A stretch of 64,000 nt of DNA, from contig NZ_RQYT01000012.1 of the NCBI RefSeq assembly GCF_003932785.1, forward strand, positions 1 through 64,000, given 5' to 3'. The notes under the pieces are model-generated. The model was not told where the DNA came from. It was given only the letters and a program-made list of their open reading frames with translations, and searched no databases. Both the position numbers and the translations under genes were made by a program. Shown in pieces: positions 16,963 to 27,159 of the stretch (position 1 is its first letter; every line of letters begins with the position of its first letter). Source of the DNA: Arachnia propionica (GTDB lineage Bacteria; Actinomycetota; Actinomycetes; Propionibacteriales; Propionibacteriaceae).

Positions 16963-19900
16963 TCGATGCCGCATGGTTGCGGGAACGCCTTGCCGATGAA
17001 CTGGATCTTGACCCCACGGAGGCGGAGGAACTGACCGAGGACACTGACCTCATCGGTCTCGGGCTGGACTCATTGCGTGTGCTGGCGATCAGCGACGCCT
17101 TGGCCAGGGCGGGGGTGCGGGTGCATTTTTCAGAGCTGGTGATGGATCCCACCTTCGGTGGTTGGCTCGCTGTGATCGCTGCCGCAGACCCAGCCGCCAT
17201 CCCTGAGCTGGCCCGTTCGGATGATCCCGGCGACGGCGAGTTCCCGTTGGCCACCATGCAGCACGCGTACTGGTTGGGGCGGGGACAGGAACAGCGGTTG
17301 GGAGGTGTTGCAGCTCACCTGTACGTCGAGTTCGATGGCAGCCACGAGGACCCTGAGGCCTTCACGGACGTGTTGCGCACAGCGACATCCGCTTTGCTGC
17401 GTCGACATCCGATGCTGCGCACGGCGGTCCTGGACACCGGATTCCAGCGAGTCCTTCCCGTTCCGGAGGACTGCCCCCTGGTGGTGCACGACCTCCGGTA
17501 CAGCTCCGCGGAGGAGATCGAGCGCAGGCTCGACGAGTTGCGCTCCGATTACAGCCATCAACTCCTGGACCTCAGCTCGGGTCAGGTGTGGCTGCCGGTA
17601 CTCACACTGCTCCCGGGCGGCAGGCATCGCTTCCATCTGGATGTCGACATGGTCGCGGCGGACGCCATGAGCTATCGACAGTTGACCGAGGATCTGGCTT
17701 GCCTGATGCAGGGAACACTCACCACTGGTGACGCATCCCTGCCACCCTTGACGATGACCTATCGCGACTACCTTCTCGCGCAGCAGCGGATCTTGGAATC
17801 TCCCGGGCCTGCACAGTCCCGGCGTCGGGAGCAGGATCGTCAGTGGTGGCAGTCGCGACTCGATCTGCTGCCGGAACCTCCGGGGCTGCCGTTCATACCT
17901 GAGGAACTCAGAACCGAACCGCATCGCAGCATCCGATTGGCGGCAACCCTGTCGGCCACCGAGTACCAAGCCCTCCAGGAAAGGGCACACCGTCGGTCCC
18001 TGACCCCGGCGATGGTCGTGGCGACGGCCTTCACCCAGGTTCTGGGGCGGTGGTCGGACACGGGGCGGATGCTGCTCAACATGCCTCTGTTCGCCCGGGA
18101 ACCAGTGCATCCTGAGGTGGACCTCGTGGTTGGGGACTTCACGAATTCGATGATGGTCAGTGCCTCGACCTCCCGAGAGGACTTCACCCGGGCCGTGCGG
18201 GATCTGTCGCGGGAGGTGCACACTGCCGCCGCGCATTCGTCCTACACGGGCCTCGAGGTGCTGCGTGACCTGGGAAGGCGTCGTGGACACCCGGTCACGG
18301 CGAATGTCGTCTACACCTCAGGCCTCGACCTGGGAGATCTGTTCTCTCCCAGGGTGAGGGAAATCTTCGGTACTCCGATCCACATCATCTCTCAGGGCCC
18401 TCAGGTCGACCTTGATGCTCAGGTGGTGGAGTTCGACAAGGGGATGCTGCTCAACTGGGATCTTCGCCGGGACGCACTGCCCCCGGGGGTCGCGGAGGAT
18501 ATGTTCGCCGCCTTCATGGAGACTCTGAGGCGGCTCGCCACCTCGGATGAGGCTTGGGATCAGCCGTGCTTGATTGATCTGCCCGCGTCCCAACGTCAGG
18601 TACGTGATGAGGTGAACAACACTGCTCTCGAACTGCCCGAACGTACTCTCCACGAGGCCGTCATCGAGCAGGCACAGCGCACCCCTGGAGCACCTGCCCT
18701 CCGGTGGCGGGACGAACAAGGCCTCGCCCGGGAGCTGACCCATGAGCAGATGCTGTGCCAGGCCGGCGCCCTCGCCCGCGCCCTTCGAGGTCAGGGTGTG
18801 ATCCCGGGAGACACGGTTGCCCTGCAACTGCCACGGGGGCCTCAGCAGATCATCGCCATCCTTGGTGTGTTGCTGGCCGGTGCCGCCTATCTTCCGCTCG
18901 GAATGAACCAGCCCGAACGCCGCAGGGACCAGGTAATGGTCGACGGACAAGCCGTGACCCTGGTCACCTCCCGGGAGGTTGAAGCAGCACTGACCGCTGG
19001 GATCCCCACCTTGGAAGTAGTGGTCGCAGAGGCGGCTCCGGTCATGCCGGAGGCCGTCGCCTACGTGCTGTTCACCTCAGGCAGCACCGGACGTCCGAAA
19101 GGCGTCGAGGTCAGTCATGCGGCGGCTTCGAACACGCTTGACTCCCTGATCTCCCGGTTCGATCTGATGGGTCGGTCACCGGTCACCTTGGCGTTGTCAG
19201 CCTACGACTTCGATCTCTCAGTCCTCGACCTTTTCCTGCCACTTGCGCTGGGGGGACACGTGGTCCTGGTGGATGAACATCAGGCCATGGATGCCGTGGT
19301 CTGGGCCGAACTCGTCTCCGAGTTCAAGGTCACCCTCCTGGGATGCGCCCCTGCGTTGGTGGGGATGCTCCTCGAGGCCGCCCGGCCCGATCAGCTGGCA
19401 TCACTGCAACTGGTGCTCACCGGTGGGGACCGGATCCCACCCACCTTGGCCCACGCGTTTCGGGCCGCGGTTCCGGGACTCGTCTTCGTGGGTCTCGGGG
19501 GAGCGACGGAGGCAGCCATTCACTCGACGGCGTACATCGTTGATGATTCGCTGCCGAGGGAGACCACGGCAGTTCCCTATGGGAAGCCTTTGGACAACGT
19601 CACCATGCGGGTGGTCGGTGAGGACGGATCTGACGCACCGGACCATGTGACGGGTGAGTTGTGGATCGGTGGTCGCTCTCTCGCGGAGGGCTATCGAGGT
19701 GATCCCGAACGCACTCGGGACAGTTTCGTCCTCGTGGCGGGGAAACGGTGGTACCGCACAGGTGACCTGGCCCGCTACCGCCCTGACGGGGTCGTCGAGA
19801 TCCTGGGACGGCGTGACAACCAGGTCAAGATCCGTGGTTTTCGGGTGGAGCCGGGAGAAGTGGAGGCGGCGCTCGAATCCTTGGCAGAGGTCAGTGCAGC

Positions 19901-20453
19901 GATCGTGGTGGTCTCTCAAGGCACCCGCCTGGCTGCGATCGCCCAGCCGGCCCCGCAGATCACCAGGCCGCTGTCCACCTCGCTGCTGAGGGAGCAACTG
20001 GCTGCCCTGCTGCCGCCCCACATGCTTCCTTCCGACATCATCGAGGTTGCGACGCTGCCGGTCACAAGCAACGGCAAGAAGGACCGCAGGGCGGCTGGCC
20101 AACTGGCTGCGCGGGGGCACCGGGAGGCGCCGGTTGGTCCTGACGGTGAGGATGGGCCACGAGGGACGGTTGAACTCGCCCTCAGCTACCTGTTGGGGCA
20201 GGTGCTCAACTCGGAGGTCCACAGTGCCACGAGGGACTTCTTCGATCTCGGGGGGGATTCGGTTCTCGCAACCAGCTACACGGCACGGGTGCGGGAGTTC
20301 TTGGGAGTGGGGACGATGAAGGTGGCTGATGTTCTTGAGCATCGTTCTATCCGGGAGCTGGCAGATCGCTTGCGTCACATTCATCCTCGGGTTCATGAGT
20401 TGGAGAACACGGCTGCGTTGTTGGTGGAGGTCGCCACGGGGGACGTGTCGTGA
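16959..20453 (+). CDS. NRPS, ArCP-Cy-A-T (MbtB-like), aryl-oxazoline/thiazoline module
   Basis: A 1164-residue synthetase. It begins with an aryl carrier domain (site LGLDSLRVL, about residue 35), followed by a heterocyclisation domain. That domain carries the Cy signature DMVAADAMS (DxxxxDxxS, about 230) in place of HHxxxDG. The adenylation domain has FTSGSTGRPKG near 705 and GLGGATEAAIHST, the form usual for A domains paired with Cy domains. A carrier domain follows (LGGDSVLATS, about 1097). It should join the aryl acid to Ser, Thr or Cys and cyclise it. As I recall, mycobacterial MbtB is about 250 residues longer because of a terminal thioesterase; here that domain is absent and separate thioesterase genes are present. 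Confidence 0.92.
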   Translation: MIDAAWLRERLADELDLDPTEAEELTEDTDLIGLGLDSLRVLAISDALARAGVRVHFSELVMDPTFGGWLAVIAAADPAAIPELARSDDPGDGEFPLATMQHAYWLGRGQEQRLGGVAAHLYVEFDGSHEDPEAFTDVLRTATSALLRRHPMLRTAVLDTGFQRVLPVPEDCPLVVHDLRYSSAEEIERRLDELRSDYSHQLLDLSSGQVWLPVLTLLPGGRHRFHLDVDMVAADAMSYRQLTEDLACLMQGTLTTGDASLPPLTMTYRDYLLAQQRILESPGPAQSRRREQDRQWWQSRLDLLPEPPGLPFIPEELRTEPHRSIRLAATLSATEYQALQERAHRRSLTPAMVVATAFTQVLGRWSDTGRMLLNMPLFAREPVHPEVDLVVGDFTNSMMVSASTSREDFTRAVRDLSREVHTAAAHSSYTGLEVLRDLGRRRGHPVTANVVYTSGLDLGDLFSPRVREIFGTPIHIISQGPQVDLDAQVVEFDKGMLLNWDLRRDALPPGVAEDMFAAFMETLRRLATSDEAWDQPCLIDLPASQRQVRDEVNNTALELPERTLHEAVIEQAQRTPGAPALRWRDEQGLARELTHEQMLCQAGALARALRGQGVIPGDTVALQLPRGPQQIIAILGVLLAGAAYLPLGMNQPERRRDQVMVDGQAVTLVTSREVEAALTAGIPTLEVVVAEAAPVMPEAVAYVLFTSGSTGRPKGVEVSHAAASNTLDSLISRFDLMGRSPVTLALSAYDFDLSVLDLFLPLALGGHVVLVDEHQAMDAVVWAELVSEFKVTLLGCAPALVGMLLEAARPDQLASLQLVLTGGDRIPPTLAHAFRAAVPGLVFVGLGGATEAAIHSTAYIVDDSLPRETTAVPYGKPLDNVTMRVVGEDGSDAPDHVTGELWIGGRSLAEGYRGDPERTRDSFVLVAGKRWYRTGDLARYRPDGVVEILGRRDNQVKIRGFRVEPGEVEAALESLAEVSAAIVVVSQGTRLAAIAQPAPQITRPLSTSLLREQLAALLPPHMLPSDIIEVATLPVTSNGKKDRRAAGQLAARGHREAPVGPDGEDGPRGTVELALSYLLGQVLNSEVHSATRDFFDLGGDSVLATSYTARVREFLGVGTMKVADVLEHRSIRELADRLRHIHPRVHELENTAALLVEVATGDVS

Positions 20454-23400
20454 GATCCCTCGATGAGGTCAGGGCCCTGCTGGCACAGCGACGGCAGGGA
20501 GAGGGGCAGGCCTTGGCGCCGGTTGCTCCCTCGAGGGCGGAACAACCAGTGCTCAGCGCAGCCCAGCGAAACATCTGGGCGAAGCAGCAACTCGATCCAG
20601 CAAGCTGTGCCTACAACCTTTGTCTGAGGCTGACCTTCAGATGGGACGACGGCGCGGAACCGGTTGATGAACGTCGGTTGGTCGAGGCCTTTCACACCGT
20701 GGTGCGTCGCCATGAGGTGTTACGCACCACCTATCCGACGGGTGAGGATGGCGAGCCCTGGCAGTGTGTCCATGACCTCCTCCCACCACAGGTGCGGCAA
20801 CACCCTCCCGGGACCGATGTTGATGTCGTCACCCGTGAAGCCGTGGCGCGTCCCTTCGATCTGGCGGTGGACACCCCGATGCGTCTGGACCTGGTGCGGG
20901 TCGGTGAGCAGACATTGGTGGTCGTGATGACCTTGCAGCACATCGTGTGGGACGGCATGACGATGTCCGTTTTGGCCCGAGAACTCAGTGCGGCCTACCT
21001 GACCCAAGAACTTCCGGCCCCGACCTGGCAGGTTGCTGACTTCGCCGCCGAGGAGCAGACCAGTGGCCATGAGGGAGCACGGACCTACTGGAAGGGGGTG
21101 TTCCGTGACGGGGTTCCCCAGCTCGCGCTGCCCTTGGAACACGAGGACAGCGAAACTGGGGCACGTCGTGATCATCGTCTCAGCGTCGCCGCCGATGCCA
21201 ACCTTCGATCCCTGGCCAAGGAACACCGGACCACGCCCTTTGCGGTGTTCATCGCTGCGTTTCACTTGGCGTTGAGAGTCGTCACCGGGCAGGTCCGGAC
21301 GGTCATCGGGACCACGGTGGCCAATCGCGAGCAACCCGGGCAGGATCAGCTGTTCGGCAATTTCAGCAACCAGATTCCGCTGCTCCTGGACGGGTCGGCT
21401 GTTTTGGGTACCACCTTCGCCGATCTGGTGGCTACAACCACAACGGTGATCTCGGATGCTTTCCGGCACAAGACGCTTCCCACCGCTGAGATCGCAGCTG
21501 CCGCCGGGATCGACCGTTCCGCCGGGGAGGAGCTGTTCTCCACCATGGTGCTCTTCCTGACCCAGGACATCGCCGGCCCCCAGCTCCCGGGTGTGAGCTG
21601 CAACTGGGAACTCATCGACAACAAGGCCGCCCTCCACCCCTTGGCGTTGGAGGTGTTCCACCACCCTGGCCACACAGAGGTGCAGTTCACCCATCAGCGA
21701 CGACTCTCCGCTGATCTGGTCGACTCTGTGGCGGAGATCCTGGACACGGTGATCGCCTCGGCCACCTCGAGTTGTCCCCTTCGTGAGCTCCTGGTGCTGG
21801 GGAGGAGGGATCGATCCTTCCTGGACCAGCATGCCCGTGGAGCACGCCGCGAGATCGAACCGGCAACGGTTGATGGGATGCTGCGGGATGCGGCGGAATC
21901 CTGTGCCGACAACCCGGCCGTCGTTGTGTGCGATGCCCAGGGGCAGGAAACGCAACGTCTGACCTATGCACAGTTCGACGCGGAGGTCAACCGTCTCACC
22001 CGGGAACTGCTGGCTCGAGGCGTTGCCACTGGTGATCGGGTGCTCGTCGCGACGGGGAGGTCGGTGTGGTTGCCGATCGCCATGGCGGCGGTGCTGCGAG
22101 CCGGTGCATGTCACGTCCCAGTGGATCCCAGGCATCCTCCGCGGCGGATCCGGGAGGTCGCGATGGATGCCAGCCCCAGCCTGGTGCTGGTCGCCGGGAT
22201 TGCCTCCCGTGACCCCGGGAGTTACGGCGACATCGTCGTGATCGACCTCGACGACGTGAGCACCCAGGCGCAGCTTCGGGCCCGCAGCGCGGCATCGGTT
22301 ACGGTGGGGGAATTGACGCGTCCCCTGTCAGGGGAGGATCCGTGCTATCTGATCCACACATCAGGATCCACGGGCAGTCCCAAGGGAGTGCTCAACCTCC
22401 ATCGTGGAGTGGCGAATCATTTGCAGTGGTACGGAAGAACCTTCCTCCGAGGCCGTCGTTGCAGAGTGCTGCAGAAGGCGCCGGTGACCTTCGACGTCGG
22501 ACTTGCGGAACTACTCAACCCTCTCTCCAGCGGTGGCACGACGGTGATTCCCCCTGCTGATTGGTGGGAGGGGGAGGTGGAAGCGCTGGCCCGAATGGTG
22601 GCGCACCAGCGGATTCAGGTGCTCTCCCTGGTTCCGAGTCACCTCAGGGTCATCCTGGACACCGTCGAAAACCTGTCAGGAATGCGTTGCCTGGAGGATC
22701 TGTTGTTGGGTGGGGAGGCGGTACCGGGCAATCTTGCCCTGCGTGCTCGTGAATTGTTGGGGTGCCGGGTCCACAGCCTCTACGGACCGACCGAGGCCGC
22801 CATGGACGTGACCTGGGTCGAGTTCACCCCAGAACTGGCGGTGGCTGCTGGCGAGAGCCTCATCGGTCGTCCCGAGGACAACGTCACGGTTCGTATCCTG
22901 GGGCCGGGGGATGTCGAGGTGCCGGTGGGGGTACCCGGGGAACTCTGTCTCGTCGGTGCTCAGGTGGCCGCTGGGTACTGGAATCGTGAGGTGGAGACGA
23001 GCAGGGCCTTCGGGATCAGCCCGGTGGAGCAGGACGGTGGGGAACGCATGTACCGCACTGGTGACATCGCCTCCTGGCGGCGCGACGGACAACTCGTCTT
23101 CCACGGTCGGACCGGGGAGCAGGTCAAGATCCGTGGGAACCGGGTGGAGCTCGGTGAGGTCGAGGCAGCCCTGCTCGAGGTGCCGGGGGTGCATCAGGCG
23201 GCAGTTGCCGTGTGGGCTGGGCGACTCGTGGGGTACGTGGTGCCAGCACCTGGTGTTCATCTTCTCCTCGACGATGTTGTAGAGATCATGGGACGCCGGG
23301 TACCGAGTTACATGGTGGTTGAGCTCTTGGTGGAACTCGAGGACTTGCCGTTGACCGCTCAGGGCAAGCTTGACCGAGCCGCCCTTCCGGAACCCCAACT

Positions 23401-26362
23401 TGCCGGGGGAGACGACGGTCAACTTGAAGGGGCTCAGCGACGTGTGGCCGAGGTCATGGCTGAGGTTCTCGGCCTCGGTGAACCTCCTGGCCCGAGAAGC
23501 AGCCTGTTCTCCCTGGGAGGGGATTCGATCGCAGCCATCCGCGTGGTTGCAGGGCTGCGTCGGGTTGGACTGGAGGTGAGCGCCCGGGCCGTACTCGCCG
23601 CAAGAGACATCGCGGAGCTGGCCCAGGGGTGCCGCGACGCCCGGGGCGTCCCCAAGACCGGGGAATGGGGTCCCAGGCGTGCCCCGGTGCCGCCCTTGGG
23701 GGGGCCATTGACCACATTGGACGAGCAGAGCGTCGGATTGGTGCAGTTCACGGTCCTCAGGCTCGATGCGGGAATCGACTTGACCGAGGTGACGGCGCGT
23801 CTTGACGGGGTGCTGCGGCAGCACCCCGTCCTGGCGGCACGGCTGCTTCCAGATGGCTGGTTGGAATTGCCCGGTGAAGTCCCCGGTTGCCGGATCGACG
23901 TAGCCGAGGAGATCCGGATCACCGATTCAGACTCCCTGCAACCAGTCGTCGTGAAACTGGCCCAAGCCCTGGCCCCGTCCGAGGGAAGAATGATGACGGC
24001 GGGTGTCTATGGGCCGGTTCACCACCGTTGTCTGGTCATCGTGGCGAGTCATCTCGTCGTGGATGGGGTGAGTTGGCGGGTGATCCAGCGCGAACTGGCC
24101 GCATCCGAGGTCTCCGATCCCGAGAACGGTTTCCTGAGATGGGCGGCCATGCTGGCCGAACAGTCTGCTGCAGGGCAGGACCGAGATTGGCTCACAATCA
24201 TGGAGCAGGTGTCAGGGCGGGTGATGTTGGAGGCGGGGTTGGATGTTGAACGGACCGCATCCACCCACCGGATCGTCCTGGGGTCTGGTATGTGCGCTGA
24301 TCTGATCGATGCTTCCCGAGCCCTGGGGTGTGACCTGCTGGATCTCATTCTGGCGGCAGCGGTGACAGCTCTCGGTGACGTCATCCCCGGGGCAGGGGCG
24401 GGAGTGACGGTCGAGGGACACGGAAGGGACAATCCGGTCGCGGAGGCGGTCCGCGCCGAGAACTCTGTCGGTTGGTTCACGGCTTCCTGGCCTCTTCCCG
24501 TCACCCGGAAGGAATCCTCCCGCGCCACCCTGCAAGCGGTCCGTTCCGCGCGGCACAACCTTCCCGAGGACACCGCACGTCCGGGGGTGCTGCGTCTGGA
24601 GCACCCCCACCCGCTTCCGGAACTCTGCGTCAATCACCTCGGGGTGTTCACCACCACCGACAGCTCATCCCACAGGGCATGGCAACCTCTTCCGGGCCTG
24701 CCAGCAGTTGGTGGGTGGGCAAGCCCTGACACCCCGTTGGGTTCGGTGCTCGACCTGACCACGGAGTTGCATGAGCGCCCGGAGGGTTCGGAGCTCCGAG
24801 CAACTCTGCGTGCTGCCGGACGTCACGTCAGTGTGGAGCAGGCTGAGCGTTTCCTCAGGATCTGGCAGGAGGAGCTCAGGGATCTGGTGGAGCTGGCGGC
24901 AACGGACCCGGGACGTTGTCCCGCTGACTTCGTGGTCCAGCAGATCACCCAGGCAGAAGTCGACACCTGGTCCACCAGGTTCGGCCACCCAGTGAAGGAG
25001 GTACTCCCGCTGACAGCGCTCCAACGCTCGCTGGCCCTGTCGTCGTTGGCCTCAGGAGGCGCCGACGGCTACATCGTGCAGTCGATCCTTGAACTTCATG
25101 ACGACTCCCGACGGCTGAACGCCGAAGTGCTCGCTGATGCCGCAGGCATCGTGGTGGGCCACCATCCTGGCCTGGGTATCGCCCCAGCCGCTTCCGGGTC
25201 GGATCTGGTCGGGGTGGTGACCTCGGGGCTGCAGGTTCCTGCCATCGAACTCGAGATGGAGGAGGCAGCGGTTGCGGAGTGGTTGAAACAGGACGCCCGC
25301 TCGACCTTTGACCTGTCAGCTCCGCCCCTGCTTCGCGTCGCGCTGCTCCGCACACCCGATCGATGCCACTTGGTCATCACCTGCCATCACCTCATCACTG
25401 ACGGCTGGACCGGGCAACTGCTGATGCTGGAGCTCGCCCGGGTCCTGGCTGCGCTGCTCGAAGGTGACAGGGACAAGGCGCGCCATTGTGTCGTCGGTGA
25501 TCCCGGGACCTTCCTGAGGGCTTCGGCGCTGCTCCTCGACAAGGCTGAGGAGACACGGAGGGTGTGGGCTGATGTGTTGGAGTCCGTCGAACCCTTGGTT
25601 TTGGGTGGTCCCCGCAGCAGTGTGATGGAGCCGTATCTGGTCATGGCGGAGCTTCCGAGGGACCGCTGTGGTCAGTTGGCCGAACTTGCCGCCCAGGAGA
25701 ACACATCCCTCCACACGCTGTGCCAGCTCGCCTGGGGGCATGCCTTGGGCAGCCTCACCGGGAGACGATCACTGGTCTTCGGTGAGGTGGTCTCGGGACG
25801 CACCCTGGAACTGCCGGGCATCGAGGAGTCGATCGGCTGCTACGCCAACACCGTTCCGGGGCTTGTCGATCTCGACCCCGCGGGGAGTTGGCGGCAGGCG
25901 GTGAAGAACCTGGTGGCGTTGCGTCGTCGGGTGCTCGGCTGGGAACACCTGTCCTTGGTGGATGCTCACCGTATGGCAGGGGTCCGAAAGCTCTTCGACA
26001 CCTTGTACGTCTTCCAGTCCTATCCGCCGCATCACGAGGAGCTGGCTGACACGCTGCGTGCGGCAGGCCTGCCACTACAGCAGGTTCGTCCCGGAGGAAG
26101 TACCGATGCCAGCGCGGTCCTCATGGTCTTCCCAGCAGGGTCGGTGGGTGGCGACGAGGTGTTCCGGTGTTCCCTTCACACCGCTCCCGACGTCCTCGAC
26201 GAGGAGCAGAGTCGAATTCTGCTCGATGTCTTCGTGGCCGCCCTGACAACCATGGCCGCACAACCTGATGCGCTGATCAAGGAGTGCCAGCTGATCGATG
26301 ACTTCGACCAGTTGGCGTTGGAGGCGTTCCGACTTCCCACGGTGAGAGAGGCAGACAGATGA
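20450..26362 (+). CDS. NRPS, C-A-T-E-C (MbtE-like)
   Basis: The largest protein here, 1970 residues, starting at GTG 20450 overlapping the previous stop. Domains are: condensation with QHIVWDGMT at about 163 (first His replaced by Gln, catalytic second His kept); adenylation (HTSGSTGSPKG about 634, SLYGPTEAAMD); carrier (LGGDSIAAIR about 1021); epimerisation with SHLVVDGVSWR about 1200, EGHGRDN, VGWFTASWPL and CVNHLG; and a second condensation domain with HHLITDGW about 1645. By position it should add the (hydroxy)lysine. The terminal condensation domain has no A-T after it in cis and may esterify the peptide to the beta-hydroxyacyl carrier made by the two PKS genes. Epimerase motifs look intact. 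Confidence 0.9.
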   Translation: MRSLDEVRALLAQRRQGEGQALAPVAPSRAEQPVLSAAQRNIWAKQQLDPASCAYNLCLRLTFRWDDGAEPVDERRLVEAFHTVVRRHEVLRTTYPTGEDGEPWQCVHDLLPPQVRQHPPGTDVDVVTREAVARPFDLAVDTPMRLDLVRVGEQTLVVVMTLQHIVWDGMTMSVLARELSAAYLTQELPAPTWQVADFAAEEQTSGHEGARTYWKGVFRDGVPQLALPLEHEDSETGARRDHRLSVAADANLRSLAKEHRTTPFAVFIAAFHLALRVVTGQVRTVIGTTVANREQPGQDQLFGNFSNQIPLLLDGSAVLGTTFADLVATTTTVISDAFRHKTLPTAEIAAAAGIDRSAGEELFSTMVLFLTQDIAGPQLPGVSCNWELIDNKAALHPLALEVFHHPGHTEVQFTHQRRLSADLVDSVAEILDTVIASATSSCPLRELLVLGRRDRSFLDQHARGARREIEPATVDGMLRDAAESCADNPAVVVCDAQGQETQRLTYAQFDAEVNRLTRELLARGVATGDRVLVATGRSVWLPIAMAAVLRAGACHVPVDPRHPPRRIREVAMDASPSLVLVAGIASRDPGSYGDIVVIDLDDVSTQAQLRARSAASVTVGELTRPLSGEDPCYLIHTSGSTGSPKGVLNLHRGVANHLQWYGRTFLRGRRCRVLQKAPVTFDVGLAELLNPLSSGGTTVIPPADWWEGEVEALARMVAHQRIQVLSLVPSHLRVILDTVENLSGMRCLEDLLLGGEAVPGNLALRARELLGCRVHSLYGPTEAAMDVTWVEFTPELAVAAGESLIGRPEDNVTVRILGPGDVEVPVGVPGELCLVGAQVAAGYWNREVETSRAFGISPVEQDGGERMYRTGDIASWRRDGQLVFHGRTGEQVKIRGNRVELGEVEAALLEVPGVHQAAVAVWAGRLVGYVVPAPGVHLLLDDVVEIMGRRVPSYMVVELLVELEDLPLTAQGKLDRAALPEPQLAGGDDGQLEGAQRRVAEVMAEVLGLGEPPGPRSSLFSLGGDSIAAIRVVAGLRRVGLEVSARAVLAARDIAELAQGCRDARGVPKTGEWGPRRAPVPPLGGPLTTLDEQSVGLVQFTVLRLDAGIDLTEVTARLDGVLRQHPVLAARLLPDGWLELPGEVPGCRIDVAEEIRITDSDSLQPVVVKLAQALAPSEGRMMTAGVYGPVHHRCLVIVASHLVVDGVSWRVIQRELAASEVSDPENGFLRWAAMLAEQSAAGQDRDWLTIMEQVSGRVMLEAGLDVERTASTHRIVLGSGMCADLIDASRALGCDLLDLILAAAVTALGDVIPGAGAGVTVEGHGRDNPVAEAVRAENSVGWFTASWPLPVTRKESSRATLQAVRSARHNLPEDTARPGVLRLEHPHPLPELCVNHLGVFTTTDSSSHRAWQPLPGLPAVGGWASPDTPLGSVLDLTTELHERPEGSELRATLRAAGRHVSVEQAERFLRIWQEELRDLVELAATDPGRCPADFVVQQITQAEVDTWSTRFGHPVKEVLPLTALQRSLALSSLASGGADGYIVQSILELHDDSRRLNAEVLADAAGIVVGHHPGLGIAPAASGSDLVGVVTSGLQVPAIELEMEEAAVAEWLKQDARSTFDLSAPPLLRVALLRTPDRCHLVITCHHLITDGWTGQLLMLELARVLAALLEGDRDKARHCVVGDPGTFLRASALLLDKAEETRRVWADVLESVEPLVLGGPRSSVMEPYLVMAELPRDRCGQLAELAAQENTSLHTLCQLAWGHALGSLTGRRSLVFGEVVSGRTLELPGIEESIGCYANTVPGLVDLDPAGSWRQAVKNLVALRRRVLGWEHLSLVDAHRMAGVRKLFDTLYVFQSYPPHHEELADTLRAAGLPLQQVRPGGSTDASAVLMVFPAGSVGGDEVFRCSLHTAPDVLDEEQSRILLDVFVAALTTMAAQPDALIKECQLIDDFDQLALEAFRLPTVREADR

Positions 26363-27159
26363 CCGACGACGTGAACTCCTGGCTTCGTGGCTTCACCGGG
26401 GCGGCAACAGCTGATGCGCCGTTGCTGCTGCTGTGTCCCCATGCCGGGGCAGGGGCCACCGCCTATCGGGGCCTGGCAGCGGCCCTCGTCCGTGAGCTGG
26501 AGGCCTACCCAGCTGCTGGGGACAGCCCTGCAGAGGTTGTCGTTGCCCACTATCCCGGACGACAGGACCGATCCTCGATCCCTGCCCCCGGAACTGTCCT
26601 GGGCTACGCTCAGGGCCTGCTTCCGGAAACGGAGGATCGGATCCGTGCCGCAGCGGAACCGAGACCCATCACCATCCTGGGACACAGCATGGGTGGTTTG
26701 ATCGCTTACGAGTTGGCCAGGTTGCTGCGACGTCGCGCTCTGCCTGTTCGATTGCTCGTGGTCTCTGCGACCCATCCCCCTCAGCTGACCGAGGCGGTGC
26801 CGCAGCACCCCACCGACGACGAAGGACTCCTGGAACACCTGGCAGGTCTGGAGGGTACCGGGGTTGAGGTGCTGCGGAATCCGGAGGTGCTCTCGGTGGT
26901 ACTGCCTGCTCTCAAGGCGGACTACGCCGCCTTCGACAGCTACGCCGACGACGACTCCGGCTCCCTGGATGTCCCGGTGCTTGCCCTCGGAGGCTGGGAT
27001 GACCCGGGGGTCACCCCAGCCGCATTGCGTGGCTGGGGTGCGCGAACCACTGGACCGCTCAATGTGGTGATGTTTGCAGGAGACCATTTCTTCATCAAGA
27101 ACGCTGTCGGCCCTGTGGCGGCAAGAGTGGCCGAGGAGGTGGACGTACTGTGCCGTTGA
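26359..27159 (+). CDS. Type II thioesterase (alpha/beta hydrolase), first copy
   Basis: A 266-residue editing thioesterase with CPHAGAGATAYR near the N-terminus, the nucleophile elbow GHSMGGLIAYELA, an acid position in LALGGWDDPGV and the catalytic His in FAGDHFFIK. The family hydrolyses misprimed or stalled acyl groups from carrier domains. ATG 26359 overlaps the NRPS stop (ATGA), and its own stop lies 10 bases into the ketosynthase gene. It may replace the thioesterase domain missing from the MbtB-like protein. Confidence 0.92.
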   Translation: MTDDVNSWLRGFTGAATADAPLLLLCPHAGAGATAYRGLAAALVRELEAYPAAGDSPAEVVVAHYPGRQDRSSIPAPGTVLGYAQGLLPETEDRIRAAAEPRPITILGHSMGGLIAYELARLLRRRALPVRLLVVSATHPPQLTEAVPQHPTDDEGLLEHLAGLEGTGVEVLRNPEVLSVVLPALKADYAAFDSYADDDSGSLDVPVLALGGWDDPGVTPAALRGWGARTTGPLNVVMFAGDHFFIKNAVGPVAARVAEEVDVLCR

